DNA of 64,000 nucleotides, from positions 124,001 to 188,000 of the forward strand of contig NZ_JACCBZ010000001.1 of assembly GCF_013408825.1 (NCBI RefSeq), read 5' to 3'. This document shows positions 36,950 to 45,715 of this stretch, piece after piece. A program made the position numbers and the translations under genes. The notes under the pieces are model-generated. The model worked only from the letters and a program-made list of their open reading frames with translations. It was not told where the DNA came from and ran no database searches. Each line of letters begins with the position of its first letter. Position 1 is the first letter of the stretch. The stretch comes from Mucilaginibacter tundrae (lineage in GTDB: Bacteria > Bacteroidota > Bacteroidia > Sphingobacteriales > Sphingobacteriaceae).

Positions 36950-37555
36950 ATGAAAACATTAATTCATCCAATTATCACAGCCAAGTTTATCTTGGCGTCG
37001 ATCATTTTTTTAGCCGTTCCAACTTTATTAATGGCTCAAACAACCTACAAATTGGTGCAAAGTCCAGATGTAAACATCAAGGTACTTGGCTCTTCAAACG
37101 TACACGATTGGGTAATGACCTCAACCGCGATGCAAAGTCAGGGTGATTTTAACGTTGATGGCGATAAACTGCAGGGCCTGCACTCATTTAATTTTCGCCT
37201 GGCTGTAAAAAGCCTCCACAGTGATCATGCTTCAATGGACGACAGAACTTACAAATCTGTTAACGCGAGCAAATATCCCGATATCAGTTATAAACTTACC
37301 TCGGCAGTTGTTACCTCGGTAGGAAAGAATAAGTACCTGATTAAAACCAAAGGTGAGTTAACCATAGCAGACGCTACCCAGCCAATCAGTATGGAAGTAA
37401 CCGCAACAATTGGTGCGGATAATACAATAACCTGTACAGGAGCAAAGAAGATCCAGTTAACAGATTACGGTATTAAACCACCCACATTTATGCTGGGCGC
37501 CATGAAAGTTACAAACGACCTTAACATACAGTTTAACCTCATTTATAAAAAGTAA
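36950..37555 (+). CDS. Periplasmic YceI-family lipocalin-like protein (first copy)
   Basis: 201 residues with a signal peptide (about 1-30, ending LLMAQ). The YceI fold is recognised by SSNVHDWVMTS, the SLHSDHASMDDRTYKSVNAS block, and an ending DYGIKPPTFMLGAMKVTNDL that corresponds to the FDR/G-P-x-xGG motifs. YceI proteins bind long isoprenoid or amphiphilic molecules in a beta-barrel. It is the first gene of a four-gene set with an FNR-like box and lies two bases before the outer-membrane barrel gene. Confidence 0.9.
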   Translation: MKTLIHPIITAKFILASIIFLAVPTLLMAQTTYKLVQSPDVNIKVLGSSNVHDWVMTSTAMQSQGDFNVDGDKLQGLHSFNFRLAVKSLHSDHASMDDRTYKSVNASKYPDISYKLTSAVVTSVGKNKYLIKTKGELTIADATQPISMEVTATIGADNTITCTGAKKIQLTDYGIKPPTFMLGAMKVTNDLNIQFNLIYKK

Positions 37556-37557
37556 TC

Positions 37558-38901
37558 ATGAAAATTCTATATATATTATTAGTTGCGGCATTAATACCCG
37601 TAAGCCTTAAGGCACAGGAAATGCAATTCTTTCGTCCCAACAATCAATTGGGTGTTAATGTATTCGAAACCCCCAAAATTGATACTGTCCCATTTACCGA
37701 TTTAAAAGTAAAAGTTGGTGGTAATTTCGAAATGGCTTTTCAGGCATTAAGAAATTTTAATACGGCCACACCATTAACAAAAACAGGATTTACAGGGAAT
37801 GTTAACAGCCTTGAAAAGTTAACCAATGGCTTTGATTTACCAATGGCTAATCTTAATGTTGATGCCCAGCTAGCAGATGGTATCCGAATGAATATCACCA
37901 TGTATCTCGCGTCAAGGCACCATGAAGATACCTGGGTAAAGGGCGGCTATATTCAGTTTGATAAGCTGCTGTTTCTGAAAAGCGACATCGTTAACATGCT
38001 GATGAAAAATATTACCATCAAAGTAGGCCAGTTTGATGTGGATTACGGCGACCAGCATTTCAGGAGATCAGACGGTGGTAATACCATTTACAATCCTTTT
38101 GTAGAAAACTACATTATGGATGAGTTTGCTACCGAGATTGGCGCCGAGGTCTATATCCACACCAATTCCGGCTTCTTTGTAATGGGTGGTATAACCAATG
38201 GCGAACTGGATGCCACAGTAGTTGCAGGTACTAAAATTGATTCCGCCACTAACCAACCCAATCAATTTGATCCGGCATTCCATGGAAAAATAGGGTTTGA
38301 TAAACAGGTAAATAAAGATTTCAGGGTAAGGATTACCGGTTCAGGTTATACCGTGCACAGCGCCAATAGCAGTACGCTTTTTGGTGGTGATCGTACAGGC
38401 TCTCACTACTTCAATGTAATGGAGAACCAAAATATAGCCAATGGCACAACACTGTCTGACGAAAATGACTACAGCCCATTTTCAGGTAGGCTAAACCCCG
38501 GCTTTAGTGAAGAAGTAAACACCGTTATGGGTAACTTATTCCTGAAATATAAAGGCCTGGAGTTTTTTGGCACAGCCGAAGATGCTAAAGGGCGAGCCAT
38601 AACAGAAGTAAATGAACGCAAGGCCACCCAATATGCGGCGGATCTCATCTATAGGTTCCCACAGGGTAAAGAAAACTTTTGGGTTGGTTTTAGATATAAT
38701 ACCGTAACCGCTTTATTGCAGGGTTATACATCAAATATTACCATTAACCGCGAAGCAGGTTCATTAGGTTGGTTTATCACCAAAAACATAATGGCTAAAG
38801 CTGAATATGTAAATCAAAACTATGAAGGTTACCCGGCAGCTAATATTCTGAATGGCGGTAACTTCCATGGTGCAGTGCTGGAAGCTTCAATCGGATTTTA
38901 A
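37558..38901 (+). CDS. Outer-membrane beta-barrel protein, porin-like
   Basis: 447 residues with a signal peptide (about 1-19, SLKAQ). Alternating hydrophobic/polar strands run through the sequence (VKVGGNFEMAFQ, KVGQFDVDYGDQHF, GKIGFDKQVNKDFRVRITGS) and it ends in a C-terminal Phe (LEASIGF), as outer-membrane barrels do. It resembles phosphate-selective-porin-like proteins, but the substrate is unknown. It lies two bases after a YceI gene and is almost certainly translated from the same transcript. Confidence 0.85.
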   Translation: MKILYILLVAALIPVSLKAQEMQFFRPNNQLGVNVFETPKIDTVPFTDLKVKVGGNFEMAFQALRNFNTATPLTKTGFTGNVNSLEKLTNGFDLPMANLNVDAQLADGIRMNITMYLASRHHEDTWVKGGYIQFDKLLFLKSDIVNMLMKNITIKVGQFDVDYGDQHFRRSDGGNTIYNPFVENYIMDEFATEIGAEVYIHTNSGFFVMGGITNGELDATVVAGTKIDSATNQPNQFDPAFHGKIGFDKQVNKDFRVRITGSGYTVHSANSSTLFGGDRTGSHYFNVMENQNIANGTTLSDENDYSPFSGRLNPGFSEEVNTVMGNLFLKYKGLEFFGTAEDAKGRAITEVNERKATQYAADLIYRFPQGKENFWVGFRYNTVTALLQGYTSNITINREAGSLGWFITKNIMAKAEYVNQNYEGYPAANILNGGNFHGAVLEASIGF

Positions 38902-38935
38902 CCATCATTTTGTTACCTGTTGCTAACTTATTAAA

Positions 38936-39343
38936 ATGAAAAAGATATTAACCACGGGGCTTATAGCCGGATGCATATTATTTGCAATTAGCTATGGCGG
39001 CCTATACTTGGGTATCAGGTTTTTCCCACGCCTGTTTGTGGAATATAACAATCCATTATTTAATTCGGACGGCAGCAGGGACATCCTGTTTTATATGCAC
39101 GCGTTCATTATCAGCTTGGCATTATCATGGTTTTGGGACAGGTTTAAAGTATTGTTTAAGGGGTCATTTATCATGCGGGGAGTAGAGTTTGGGTTGGTGT
39201 ACTCGATCATTGCGCTGCTCCCCGTTATGTGGATCTCTTTCAGTTCGCTGGACATCACCCTGGTGATGGTTTTAAGCTGGTTTTTATACGGCTTGGCGCA
39301 AGCCATTATCGCCGGGCTGGTATTCGCCAAAGTCAACCCATGA
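38936..39343 (+). CDS. Four-helix membrane protein of unknown function
   Basis: 135 residues with four predicted membrane segments (about 5-27, 50-66, 80-100, 107-130). No recognised catalytic motif. Its place between a porin-like barrel and a second YceI protein suggests a role in the same envelope system. Confidence 0.75.
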   Translation: MKKILTTGLIAGCILFAISYGGLYLGIRFFPRLFVEYNNPLFNSDGSRDILFYMHAFIISLALSWFWDRFKVLFKGSFIMRGVEFGLVYSIIALLPVMWISFSSLDITLVMVLSWFLYGLAQAIIAGLVFAKVNP

Positions 39344-39359
39344 TTAAAAACCTCACGCC

Positions 39360-39974
39360 ATGCAATATAGAAATAGCTTGTTCAGCATCTTGCTGTTACT
39401 TACCATTACCGGTTTTACCATTGAAAATAACGCAAAGAATGCGGGGATAAAAAGATGGGTAGTGAGTCAGAACAGCAGCCTGAGCGTGAACGGTAGTACT
39501 AATATCAACAAATTCTCCTGTGTGATACCGGCCTATGACCAGCAGGACACCTTGATCGTCGCGGCTAACAAAGAAGATCAATCGGTTGTTTTAACAGGCA
39601 GGATCAGGCTGTCAGTCAGTAGTTTCGACTGCCATATTTCGGCGATGACCCGGCAACTCCGGGAAACATTGAAAGAAAAGCAATTCCCGGCGCTTTACAT
39701 CAGGTTTCTATCTTTAAACAGACTTCCGGTAGCAACAGCTATGCCGGAGCGGATAACTGGCCTTGTGGATATCGAGATTGCAGGCATCAGTAAGCGTTTT
39801 GATGTCAACTATCGGCTAAGCGGGGATGCGCAGCAGATCATTCATTTACAGGGGGAAAGGATCGTCAATTTTTCTGATTTCAACTTGGTTCCCCCAACAA
39901 AATTAGGCGGAATGATCAAAACCAAAGATGAACTTAACGTTGATTTTCAATTAAATATGAAAGCATTGAATTAA
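39360..39974 (+). CDS. YceI-family protein (second copy)
   Basis: 204 residues with a signal peptide (about 1-22). YceI features are visible: SLSVNGSTNINKFSC, a central SSFDCHISAMTRQLRETLKE (like the first copy's block) and FNLVPPTKLGGMIKTKDELN at the C-terminus. It is clearly diverged from the copy at 36950. It closes the four-gene cassette 16 bp after the membrane protein. Confidence 0.87.
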   Translation: MQYRNSLFSILLLLTITGFTIENNAKNAGIKRWVVSQNSSLSVNGSTNINKFSCVIPAYDQQDTLIVAANKEDQSVVLTGRIRLSVSSFDCHISAMTRQLRETLKEKQFPALYIRFLSLNRLPVATAMPERITGLVDIEIAGISKRFDVNYRLSGDAQQIIHLQGERIVNFSDFNLVPPTKLGGMIKTKDELNVDFQLNMKALN

Positions 39975-40059
39975 TGGTCTGGCAAGCCCGGATTTTTACA
40001 ATATTTCCATATCTGACGAGAGTTCACTATTCATCATGCTATTAATATTGTTTCATTGA

Positions 40060-40071
40060 TGATGCCAATCA
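40060..40071. promoter_or_regulatory. Upstream FNR-like box of adh-pnt
   Basis: TGATGCCAATCA, exact TGAT-N4-ATCA, centred 22 bp (about two helical turns) upstream of a second exact box. Confidence 0.6.
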
Positions 40072-40081
40072 ATCCGTATAG

Positions 40082-40093
40082 TGATATGCATCA
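40082..40093. promoter_or_regulatory. Downstream FNR-like box of adh-pnt
   Basis: TGATATGCATCA, exact TGAT-N4-ATCA, centred 80-81 bp before the alcohol dehydrogenase start. Confidence 0.6.
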
Positions 40094-40167
40094 TCAATGC
40101 TATCAGTGGATTGCGGCATCTTTACAGCATGCTAATGCAACGATACTTTAATTTTAAATAAAAACTT

Positions 40168-41202
40168 ATGATACCTAAAAAAATGAAAGCAGCGGTGATC
40201 CACGCGTTTGGAGAGCCATTGCATATTGAAGAGATGCCAGTTAGGGAACCTGGTGAAAATCAGATACTAGTTAAGGTAATTGCATGCGGCGTTTGCCATA
40301 CCGATTTACATGCCTGCCAGGGAGACTGGCCTGCCAAGCCGAAAATGCCCCTGATCCCTGGCCACGAAGCCATTGGCTATGTGGTTGCTTTGGGTCGCGG
40401 CGTACAAAATATCAAGGAAGGAGATATTGTTGGGGTGCCTTGGTTATTTAGTGCCTGCGGCTGTTGCGATTACTGTTATACAGGCTGGGAAACGCTTTGC
40501 GAAGCGCAACAGAATGGTGGTTACAGCGTTGACGGTGGTTTTGCGGAATACGTAGTTGCGGACTCCAGGTATGTTGCACATTTCCCTCCAAATATTAATT
40601 TCACAGAAATGGCGCCGATCATTTGCGCCGGTGTCACCGTTTACAAAGGATTGAAGCAAACGGAAGCCAAACCCGGAGAATGGGTTGCTATTTCCGGCAT
40701 TGGTGGTTTAGGGCACCTTGCTGTTCAATATGCGAAAGCCATGGGACTACATGTTGCAGCTATCGATATCGCCGATGACAAACTGAAGCTGGCAAAAGAT
40801 TTGGGTGCGGACCTTACCGTAAATGCTAAAGAAAAAGATCCGGGCGCATTCCTTAAAAAAGAAACGGGAGGTATGCACGGCACGCTGGTCACCGCACCGT
40901 CCCGGATCGCGTTTAGCCAAGCATTAAGCACGCTTCGGCGCAAGGGAGTGCTTTCATTGAACGGCTTGCCTGCCGGCACATTCGACCTGTCCATTTTTGA
41001 CACTGTCATCAATGGCGCGACTATAAGGGGTTCCATTGTTGGAACACGCAAGGACATGGAAGAAGCCATTTCCTTTGCGCTGGAAGGGAAAGTTAAAGCT
41101 ACGGTTAAGCCTGTCAAACTGGAAGACATCAATACGGTATTTGACGATATGAAAAAAGGAGACATAAGCGGCAGGATGGTACTGGAAATAGCCAAACCCT
41201 AA
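40168..41202 (+). CDS. adhP: Zinc-dependent alcohol dehydrogenase (AdhP-like)
   Basis: 344 residues of the medium-chain zinc family. Catalytic zinc ligands Cys43 (in CGVCHTDLH) and His66 (GHE) plus a Cys near 152 (PIICAG); structural zinc ligands Cys97, Cys100, Cys103 and Cys111. The NAD-binding GIGGLGHLAVQYAKAMG is at about 178-194. It interconverts alcohols and aldehydes, probably ethanol and acetaldehyde. Two FNR-like boxes lie ahead, and pntA starts 32 bp after its stop, so alcohol formation and transhydrogenation are coexpressed. Confidence 0.93.
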   Translation: MIPKKMKAAVIHAFGEPLHIEEMPVREPGENQILVKVIACGVCHTDLHACQGDWPAKPKMPLIPGHEAIGYVVALGRGVQNIKEGDIVGVPWLFSACGCCDYCYTGWETLCEAQQNGGYSVDGGFAEYVVADSRYVAHFPPNINFTEMAPIICAGVTVYKGLKQTEAKPGEWVAISGIGGLGHLAVQYAKAMGLHVAAIDIADDKLKLAKDLGADLTVNAKEKDPGAFLKKETGGMHGTLVTAPSRIAFSQALSTLRRKGVLSLNGLPAGTFDLSIFDTVINGATIRGSIVGTRKDMEEAISFALEGKVKATVKPVKLEDINTVFDDMKKGDISGRMVLEIAKP

Positions 41203-41234
41203 TAGTACAAACTAAGGTTTATTAAAACATTATC

Positions 41235-42368
41235 ATGATAACAATAGGTATACTGAAGGAGCCTTCCTTTGAGTCAAGGGTTTCCATGCTTTCGGTTGAA
41301 GTAGCGGCACTCATAAAAAGTGGCAATACCGTGTGGGTAGAAAACGGCGCCGGGGCAAGGTCCTTTTGCTCCGATGCTGAATATGCCGCTATTGGCGCGG
41401 TGGTCAAATCACGCGCCGAAATACTGGCAGCTGCCGATATTATACTCAGCATTAATAGCGAGGATATTCCATCTTCGCTGAATGGAAAGGTACTGATCGG
41501 CGTTTACCAGCCTTTATTCAATAGCCCGCTAATGGCCGATTGGTCACACCAAGGCCTGACGGTATTAAGCCTGGATATGCTCCCACGGATCACCAGAGCG
41601 CAAAGCATGGATGTATTGAGCTCACAGGCGAATATCGCGGGTTATAAAGCGGTGGTGCTGGCAGCATCCATCTATCCGCATTATTTCCCGATGATGATGA
41701 CAGCTGCCGGGAGCGTAGCACCGGCAAAGGTGATGATCATCGGGGCGGGTGTCGCCGGTTTACAGGCTATTGCCACTGCACGACGTTTGGGCGCAGTAGT
41801 TGAAGTTTTTGATACCCGGCCTGCGGCGAAAGAGGAGGTGATGAGCCTGGGAGGAAGGTTTATCGAGGTTGAAGGGGCTGCAGATGTTTCCAAAGCAGGC
41901 GGCTATGCGGTTGAACAAACTGACGCTTTCCAGCAAAAACAAAAAGATATGATCGCTGCACATATCAAAAAAACAGATATCCTGATCACTACCGCGCAGA
42001 TCCGTGGCAAAAAAGCACCTGTGCTGGTGACCCGGGAAATGATTGCGGCAATGAAGCCAGGCTCGCTGATTATTGACCTCGCATCGGCCACCGGAGGCAA
42101 TACCGAAGTCACAAAAGATAACGCAACTATACAATCGGGAGGTGTGACCGTGATCGGGAACAGTAACCTTGCTTCCACACTGCCCGCAGATGCCAGCAAA
42201 CTCTACGGAAAAAATATCGCCAATTTCCTCAGCCTGCTGGTCAATGACAAAGGTGATATGGCAATCAATCTTCAGGATGAAATTATCAAAGCAACTTGTG
42301 TCACCTCAGCAGAAAAAGCTATTTCATCATCAACTATAACCTTAATTCATCATGAACACATTGCTTGA
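41235..42368 (+). CDS. pntA: NAD(P) transhydrogenase subunit alpha, part 1
   Basis: 377 residues. It belongs to the alanine-dehydrogenase/PNT family: N-terminal PNT domain (GILKEPSFESRVS), then the NAD-binding domain with GAGVAGLQAIATARRLGA and DTRPAAKEEVMSLGG, ending with the soluble domain I. The membrane part is on separate genes, as in the three-subunit form. The enzyme exchanges hydride between NADH and NADP, coupled to proton flow. Its stop overlaps the start of the next subunit. Confidence 0.95.
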   Translation: MITIGILKEPSFESRVSMLSVEVAALIKSGNTVWVENGAGARSFCSDAEYAAIGAVVKSRAEILAAADIILSINSEDIPSSLNGKVLIGVYQPLFNSPLMADWSHQGLTVLSLDMLPRITRAQSMDVLSSQANIAGYKAVVLAASIYPHYFPMMMTAAGSVAPAKVMIIGAGVAGLQAIATARRLGAVVEVFDTRPAAKEEVMSLGGRFIEVEGAADVSKAGGYAVEQTDAFQQKQKDMIAAHIKKTDILITTAQIRGKKAPVLVTREMIAAMKPGSLIIDLASATGGNTEVTKDNATIQSGGVTVIGNSNLASTLPADASKLYGKNIANFLSLLVNDKGDMAINLQDEIIKATCVTSAEKAISSSTITLIHHEHIA

Positions 42369-42690
42369 TTTTACACATAATAACCTGGAGATGTTTTACG
42401 TCGTCATGTTGTCGATCTTCCTGGGTATCGAAGTGATCTCCAAGGTACCCTCGGTATTACATACACCTTTGATGAGTGGCGCAAACGCTATTCACGGGGT
42501 GATCATTATTGGCTCTATTATCGCTATCGGCGAAACGGCACCTGACAATTACCTGGCACTTATTTTAGGTTTCTTGGCTGTTATCGTAGGAACCCTGAAT
42601 GTCGTGGGCGGTTTCGTTGTGACCGACAGGATGTTGGAAATGTTTAAGACACGAAAACCAATTACCTCAAAAACCACCAATGATGCATAA
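42352..42690 (+). CDS. NAD(P) transhydrogenase subunit alpha, part 2 (membrane)
   Basis: 112 residues with three to four membrane helices and EVISKVPSVLHTPLMSGANA, the conserved loop of the transhydrogenase domain II. It overlaps both neighbours (17 bp with the first alpha gene, 11 bp with beta), showing translational coupling. Confidence 0.93.
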   Translation: MNTLLDFTHNNLEMFYVVMLSIFLGIEVISKVPSVLHTPLMSGANAIHGVIIIGSIIAIGETAPDNYLALILGFLAVIVGTLNVVGGFVVTDRMLEMFKTRKPITSKTTNDA

Positions 42691-44083
42691 CTTAACAGCG
42701 AACATATTATCGGTCTGTTACCTGATTGGTTCTATCTCATTTATTATCGGGCTTAAAATGCTAGCGCATCCCGATACGGCACGGAGGGGTAACCAGGTCT
42801 CAGCAGCCGGCATGGCAATTGCCATTATAGCGACATTAATCCTCTACCAATCCGATGGGATGCATTTGCACAATTATGCATGGATTGCAGGCGCCCTGGT
42901 TATAGGAGCCGTCATCGGCACTGTGGCTGCCCGCAAAGTAAAAATGACAGCTATGCCCGAGCTGGTAAGTATTTTCAATGGTATGGGCGGCTTGTGCGCC
43001 GCGCTTATTTCCATCATTGAATTCAGTCGCCTGGTGCCTGCATCTCCGATGCTGCACATTCTGATCATTATTGCTGGTCTGGTAATCGGCTCTGTCTCTT
43101 TTTCAGGAAGCATGGTCGCTTATGGTAAACTAAGCGGTAAAGTAAAAGATCACGCTTTTAGCTGGCAGCGCAGCTTCAATCTGATCTTATTGACGGTAGT
43201 GCTTTTACTAGGTGCGCTTTTAATTCGAGGCGGACTGCCTGTATCTGCAACTTATATTTTCTACACACTTTTGGTTTTGTCTGTTAGTTACGGTATCATG
43301 TTCGTACTGCCAATCGGTGGCGCCGATATGCCTGTGGTTATTTCCTTGCTTAATGCGTGTACAGGCATAGCTACCGCTTGCGGTGGGTTTCTTTATAATA
43401 ACCCGGTCATGCTTACCGGTGGTATATTGGTGGGATCCGCCGGCATGATACTAACCATCATTATGTGTAAGGCAATGAATCGTTCCCTCCTAAATGTGCT
43501 GGCAGGATCATTTGGCGCAACAGCCAGCAATGTTGTTTCCGGAAAAGAGGAAGCACATAAAGAAATAAGCCTGAGTGATGCAGCTACAGCAATGGCCTAC
43601 GCCAAAAAGGTCATGATCGTTCCTGGATATGGCCTCGCTGTTGCGCAAGCCCAGAACACCTGTCATGAGTTGGAGAAACTTTTGCAGGAGAAGGGTGTGG
43701 AAGTGAAATATGCCATTCACCCGGTAGCCGGTAGGATGCCTGGGCACATGAATGTTTTGCTGGCCGAGGCGAATGTGTCATATGATCTCTTGTTGGATAT
43801 GGATCAATCTAATGCGGAATTTCCGACGACTGATATAGCCCTTATATTGGGCGCCAATGATGTGGTGAACCCTGCTGCCGAGGACGACCCGAAAAGCCCT
43901 ATTTATGGAATGAAGATTCTGGATGTGAGCTTCTCAAAAATGGTCATTGTCAATAAACGTACGATGAAACCGGGATACGCTGGTATCCAAAATCAACTAT
44001 TTTCACAACCGAATACCAGTATGCTTTTCGGAGATGCAAAGGACATATTGCAAAAACTGATCACTGAAATCAAAGCGCTATAG
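42680..44083 (+). CDS. pntB: NAD(P) transhydrogenase subunit beta
   Basis: 467 residues. The N-terminal about 260 residues are membrane helices; the C-terminal NADP-binding domain III has the classical MIVPGYGLAVAQAQ, HPVAGRMPGHMNVLLAEA and GANDVVNPAA motifs. It completes the proton-translocating transhydrogenase. It ends 24 bp before the convergent pigment operon, and I see no clear terminator in that gap. Confidence 0.96.
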   Translation: MMHNLTANILSVCYLIGSISFIIGLKMLAHPDTARRGNQVSAAGMAIAIIATLILYQSDGMHLHNYAWIAGALVIGAVIGTVAARKVKMTAMPELVSIFNGMGGLCAALISIIEFSRLVPASPMLHILIIIAGLVIGSVSFSGSMVAYGKLSGKVKDHAFSWQRSFNLILLTVVLLLGALLIRGGLPVSATYIFYTLLVLSVSYGIMFVLPIGGADMPVVISLLNACTGIATACGGFLYNNPVMLTGGILVGSAGMILTIIMCKAMNRSLLNVLAGSFGATASNVVSGKEEAHKEISLSDAATAMAYAKKVMIVPGYGLAVAQAQNTCHELEKLLQEKGVEVKYAIHPVAGRMPGHMNVLLAEANVSYDLLLDMDQSNAEFPTTDIALILGANDVVNPAAEDDPKSPIYGMKILDVSFSKMVIVNKRTMKPGYAGIQNQLFSQPNTSMLFGDAKDILQKLITEIKAL

Positions 44084-44107
44084 ATACCAAAAAAACACCC
44101 TAAATAA

Positions 44108-44485
44108 CTATAAAACAATTGGGCACAATTCAAAGGTCCCCTTAAATTTAAAAAAAACATTTGCGTTATCCAGTAATTGTGCCCCTATCCTGATCTCTTC
44201 ACCCTCAATATTAATCTTTAATTCTATCTGGATTATTGTATTTTCTTCGGGATTAATAACCGACAAAAATTTAAGATCCTGGCCCAACACCAATTTGATT
44301 TTTTTGTTAATATATGCTTCTGCTACCTCTTTTACCATTTGCATCATACAAACTCCAGGTAAAATCGGGTTATCTGGGAAGTGCCCCTTAAATATTGGAT
44401 GTAATGGATTAAGTTTAATATTGGTTTTTACAATATCCCCCTCTGTTTGCAAATCAGTAAAAGTAAAAAGGTGTTGTTGCAGCAT
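44108..44485 (-). CDS. FabZ-like 3-hydroxyacyl-ACP dehydratase, hotdog fold
   Basis: 125 residues. HPIFKGHFPDNPILPGV (29-45) is the FabZ/FabA-type active-site stretch, with His35 and a likely acidic partner in MVKEVAEAY (about 50-58). It would dehydrate 3-hydroxyacyl-ACP to build the conjugated polyene. It is the last gene of the left arm. Its ATG overlaps the stop of the upstream lipoprotein gene by one base (TAATG). Confidence 0.85.
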   Translation of the reverse strand: MLQQHLFTFTDLQTEGDIVKTNIKLNPLHPIFKGHFPDNPILPGVCMMQMVKEVAEAYINKKIKLVLGQDLKFLSVINPEENTIIQIELKINIEGEEIRIGAQLLDNANVFFKFKGTFELCPIVL

Positions 44486-45102
44486 TATCTTTCTATTTTT
44501 TTCAGGCCTATGGTAAAGTTAAAATTTGTGTGTGTTATACCAATTGTGTCGGGGATGCCATCGGTATAGTTTTTCATAATGGCCTGTACAATTGGTTTAT
44601 GAGGCGACGAAATTTCCATAGTTTTCATTTCGCTACCGCCTAAATCGGTAATATAACAGAATGATCCTTTTTGCTTAGGAAAAATGTAATACAAACTATT
44701 ACCATCCTTACGTAAATACGATGTTTGAGTGTCTTTACGGAGCAATAATATCAACTCAAAATCCTTTTTTAACGTTTTTATAACCGGCTTTTTATCCATC
44801 TGCTTAACAACATATAACGCATTGAAATCGCCGTTTTGTTTAAACTCAAAATCGAAGAATTTAAACCCCATCTCGTTATAGAACACCATCCTCACAGTGC
44901 TATCGGGCAATGTTTTTATCAACAGTAAACCGCTTAAGTGGTGACCTACTACATCAATTTCTGCTTTATAAAGCGCATTATTAAAATTCGGTTTAAATTT
45001 TTGGATATAGTTTATATCGCCCGTAGCTGGCTGCAGATTTTTGTACACTGAAGAGCAACTTGCCAGTATAAATAAGCAGCTACTTAATAGCAAATATCGC
45101 AT
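44485..45102 (-). CDS. Outer-membrane lipoprotein of the pigment cluster
   Basis: 205 residues with a lipobox signal (LFILASCSS, Cys16). A beta-rich domain follows (VRMVFYNEMGFKFFDFEF). Aryl-polyene type clusters often encode a LolB- or DUF3261-like lipoprotein beside a LolA homologue, and this gene overlaps the LolA-like gene by 23 bp. I infer that it receives the pigment or its lipid carrier at the outer membrane. The family itself is not recognised with certainty. Confidence 0.75.
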   Translation of the reverse strand: MRYLLLSSCLFILASCSSVYKNLQPATGDINYIQKFKPNFNNALYKAEIDVVGHHLSGLLLIKTLPDSTVRMVFYNEMGFKFFDFEFKQNGDFNALYVVKQMDKKPVIKTLKKDFELILLLRKDTQTSYLRKDGNSLYYIFPKQKGSFCYITDLGGSEMKTMEISSPHKPIVQAIMKNYTDGIPDTIGITHTNFNFTIGLKKIER

Positions 45103-45715
45103 CGGGAATAATGGTATTTATTTCTCTGTTTGTAAAACGGATGATGGTATTATCACCCGAGTTCTCGTTCATTTCAATTGTAGTTACCTCGTAATCACTT
45201 TTATCGATAATGACATTAATGCTTTTAAAAAACTCTTTTAGTGCTTTGCCTATTGGAGAGAGTTCGACCAGATAAGTGCTTTTATTTTCATATACCTTGG
45301 TTATAAAATCAGGATTATTAAAAACAGTTCCCTGTACACAATCAATGGTTATCTTATTGATCTGCTGGAATAGTTTATTGGACTTGGTTGAAACCTTGTT
45401 TTCCTTTTGCCCATCCTTAATATACATATTGTCCTTGTTCAGGATCATCAGGTATTGGTATGGCTTAGTATATTCCATACGGAGCAGATTGTCTTTTTTA
45501 AACCAGAATTTTCCTTTTGACACTATTTTTTCTGAAAGCATGCTCAGGTTTTTCTCCTGTGTAAAATCGCTTTTTATGGTTTCGGTCTTTTTTGCGATCA
45601 CCGCGAACTGCTCTTTAAATTTAGGCAGGTCGGCAATAGGAGTATATCCCGCAAGTTGAGGTTTAGCTGTAAGCCCGGAGAGTAAGATAGAGAGTACTAA
45701 AATTATTTTACGCAT
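45080..45715 (-). CDS. LolA-like periplasmic carrier
   Basis: 211 residues with a signal peptide (about 1-20). LolA fold features: TIKSDFTQEKNLSMLSEKIV, GKFWFKKDNLLRMEYTKPY (the SRGxFxxKrPxLfRW-type block) and a long beta barrel. LolA homologues in aryl-polyene clusters are thought to carry lipid-linked product across the periplasm. It overlaps the deacetylase gene upstream (8 bp) and the lipoprotein gene downstream. Confidence 0.85.
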   Translation of the reverse strand: MRKIILVLSILLSGLTAKPQLAGYTPIADLPKFKEQFAVIAKKTETIKSDFTQEKNLSMLSEKIVSKGKFWFKKDNLLRMEYTKPYQYLMILNKDNMYIKDGQKENKVSTKSNKLFQQINKITIDCVQGTVFNNPDFITKVYENKSTYLVELSPIGKALKEFFKSINVIIDKSDYEVTTIEMNENSGDNTIIRFTNREINTIIPDAIFAIK

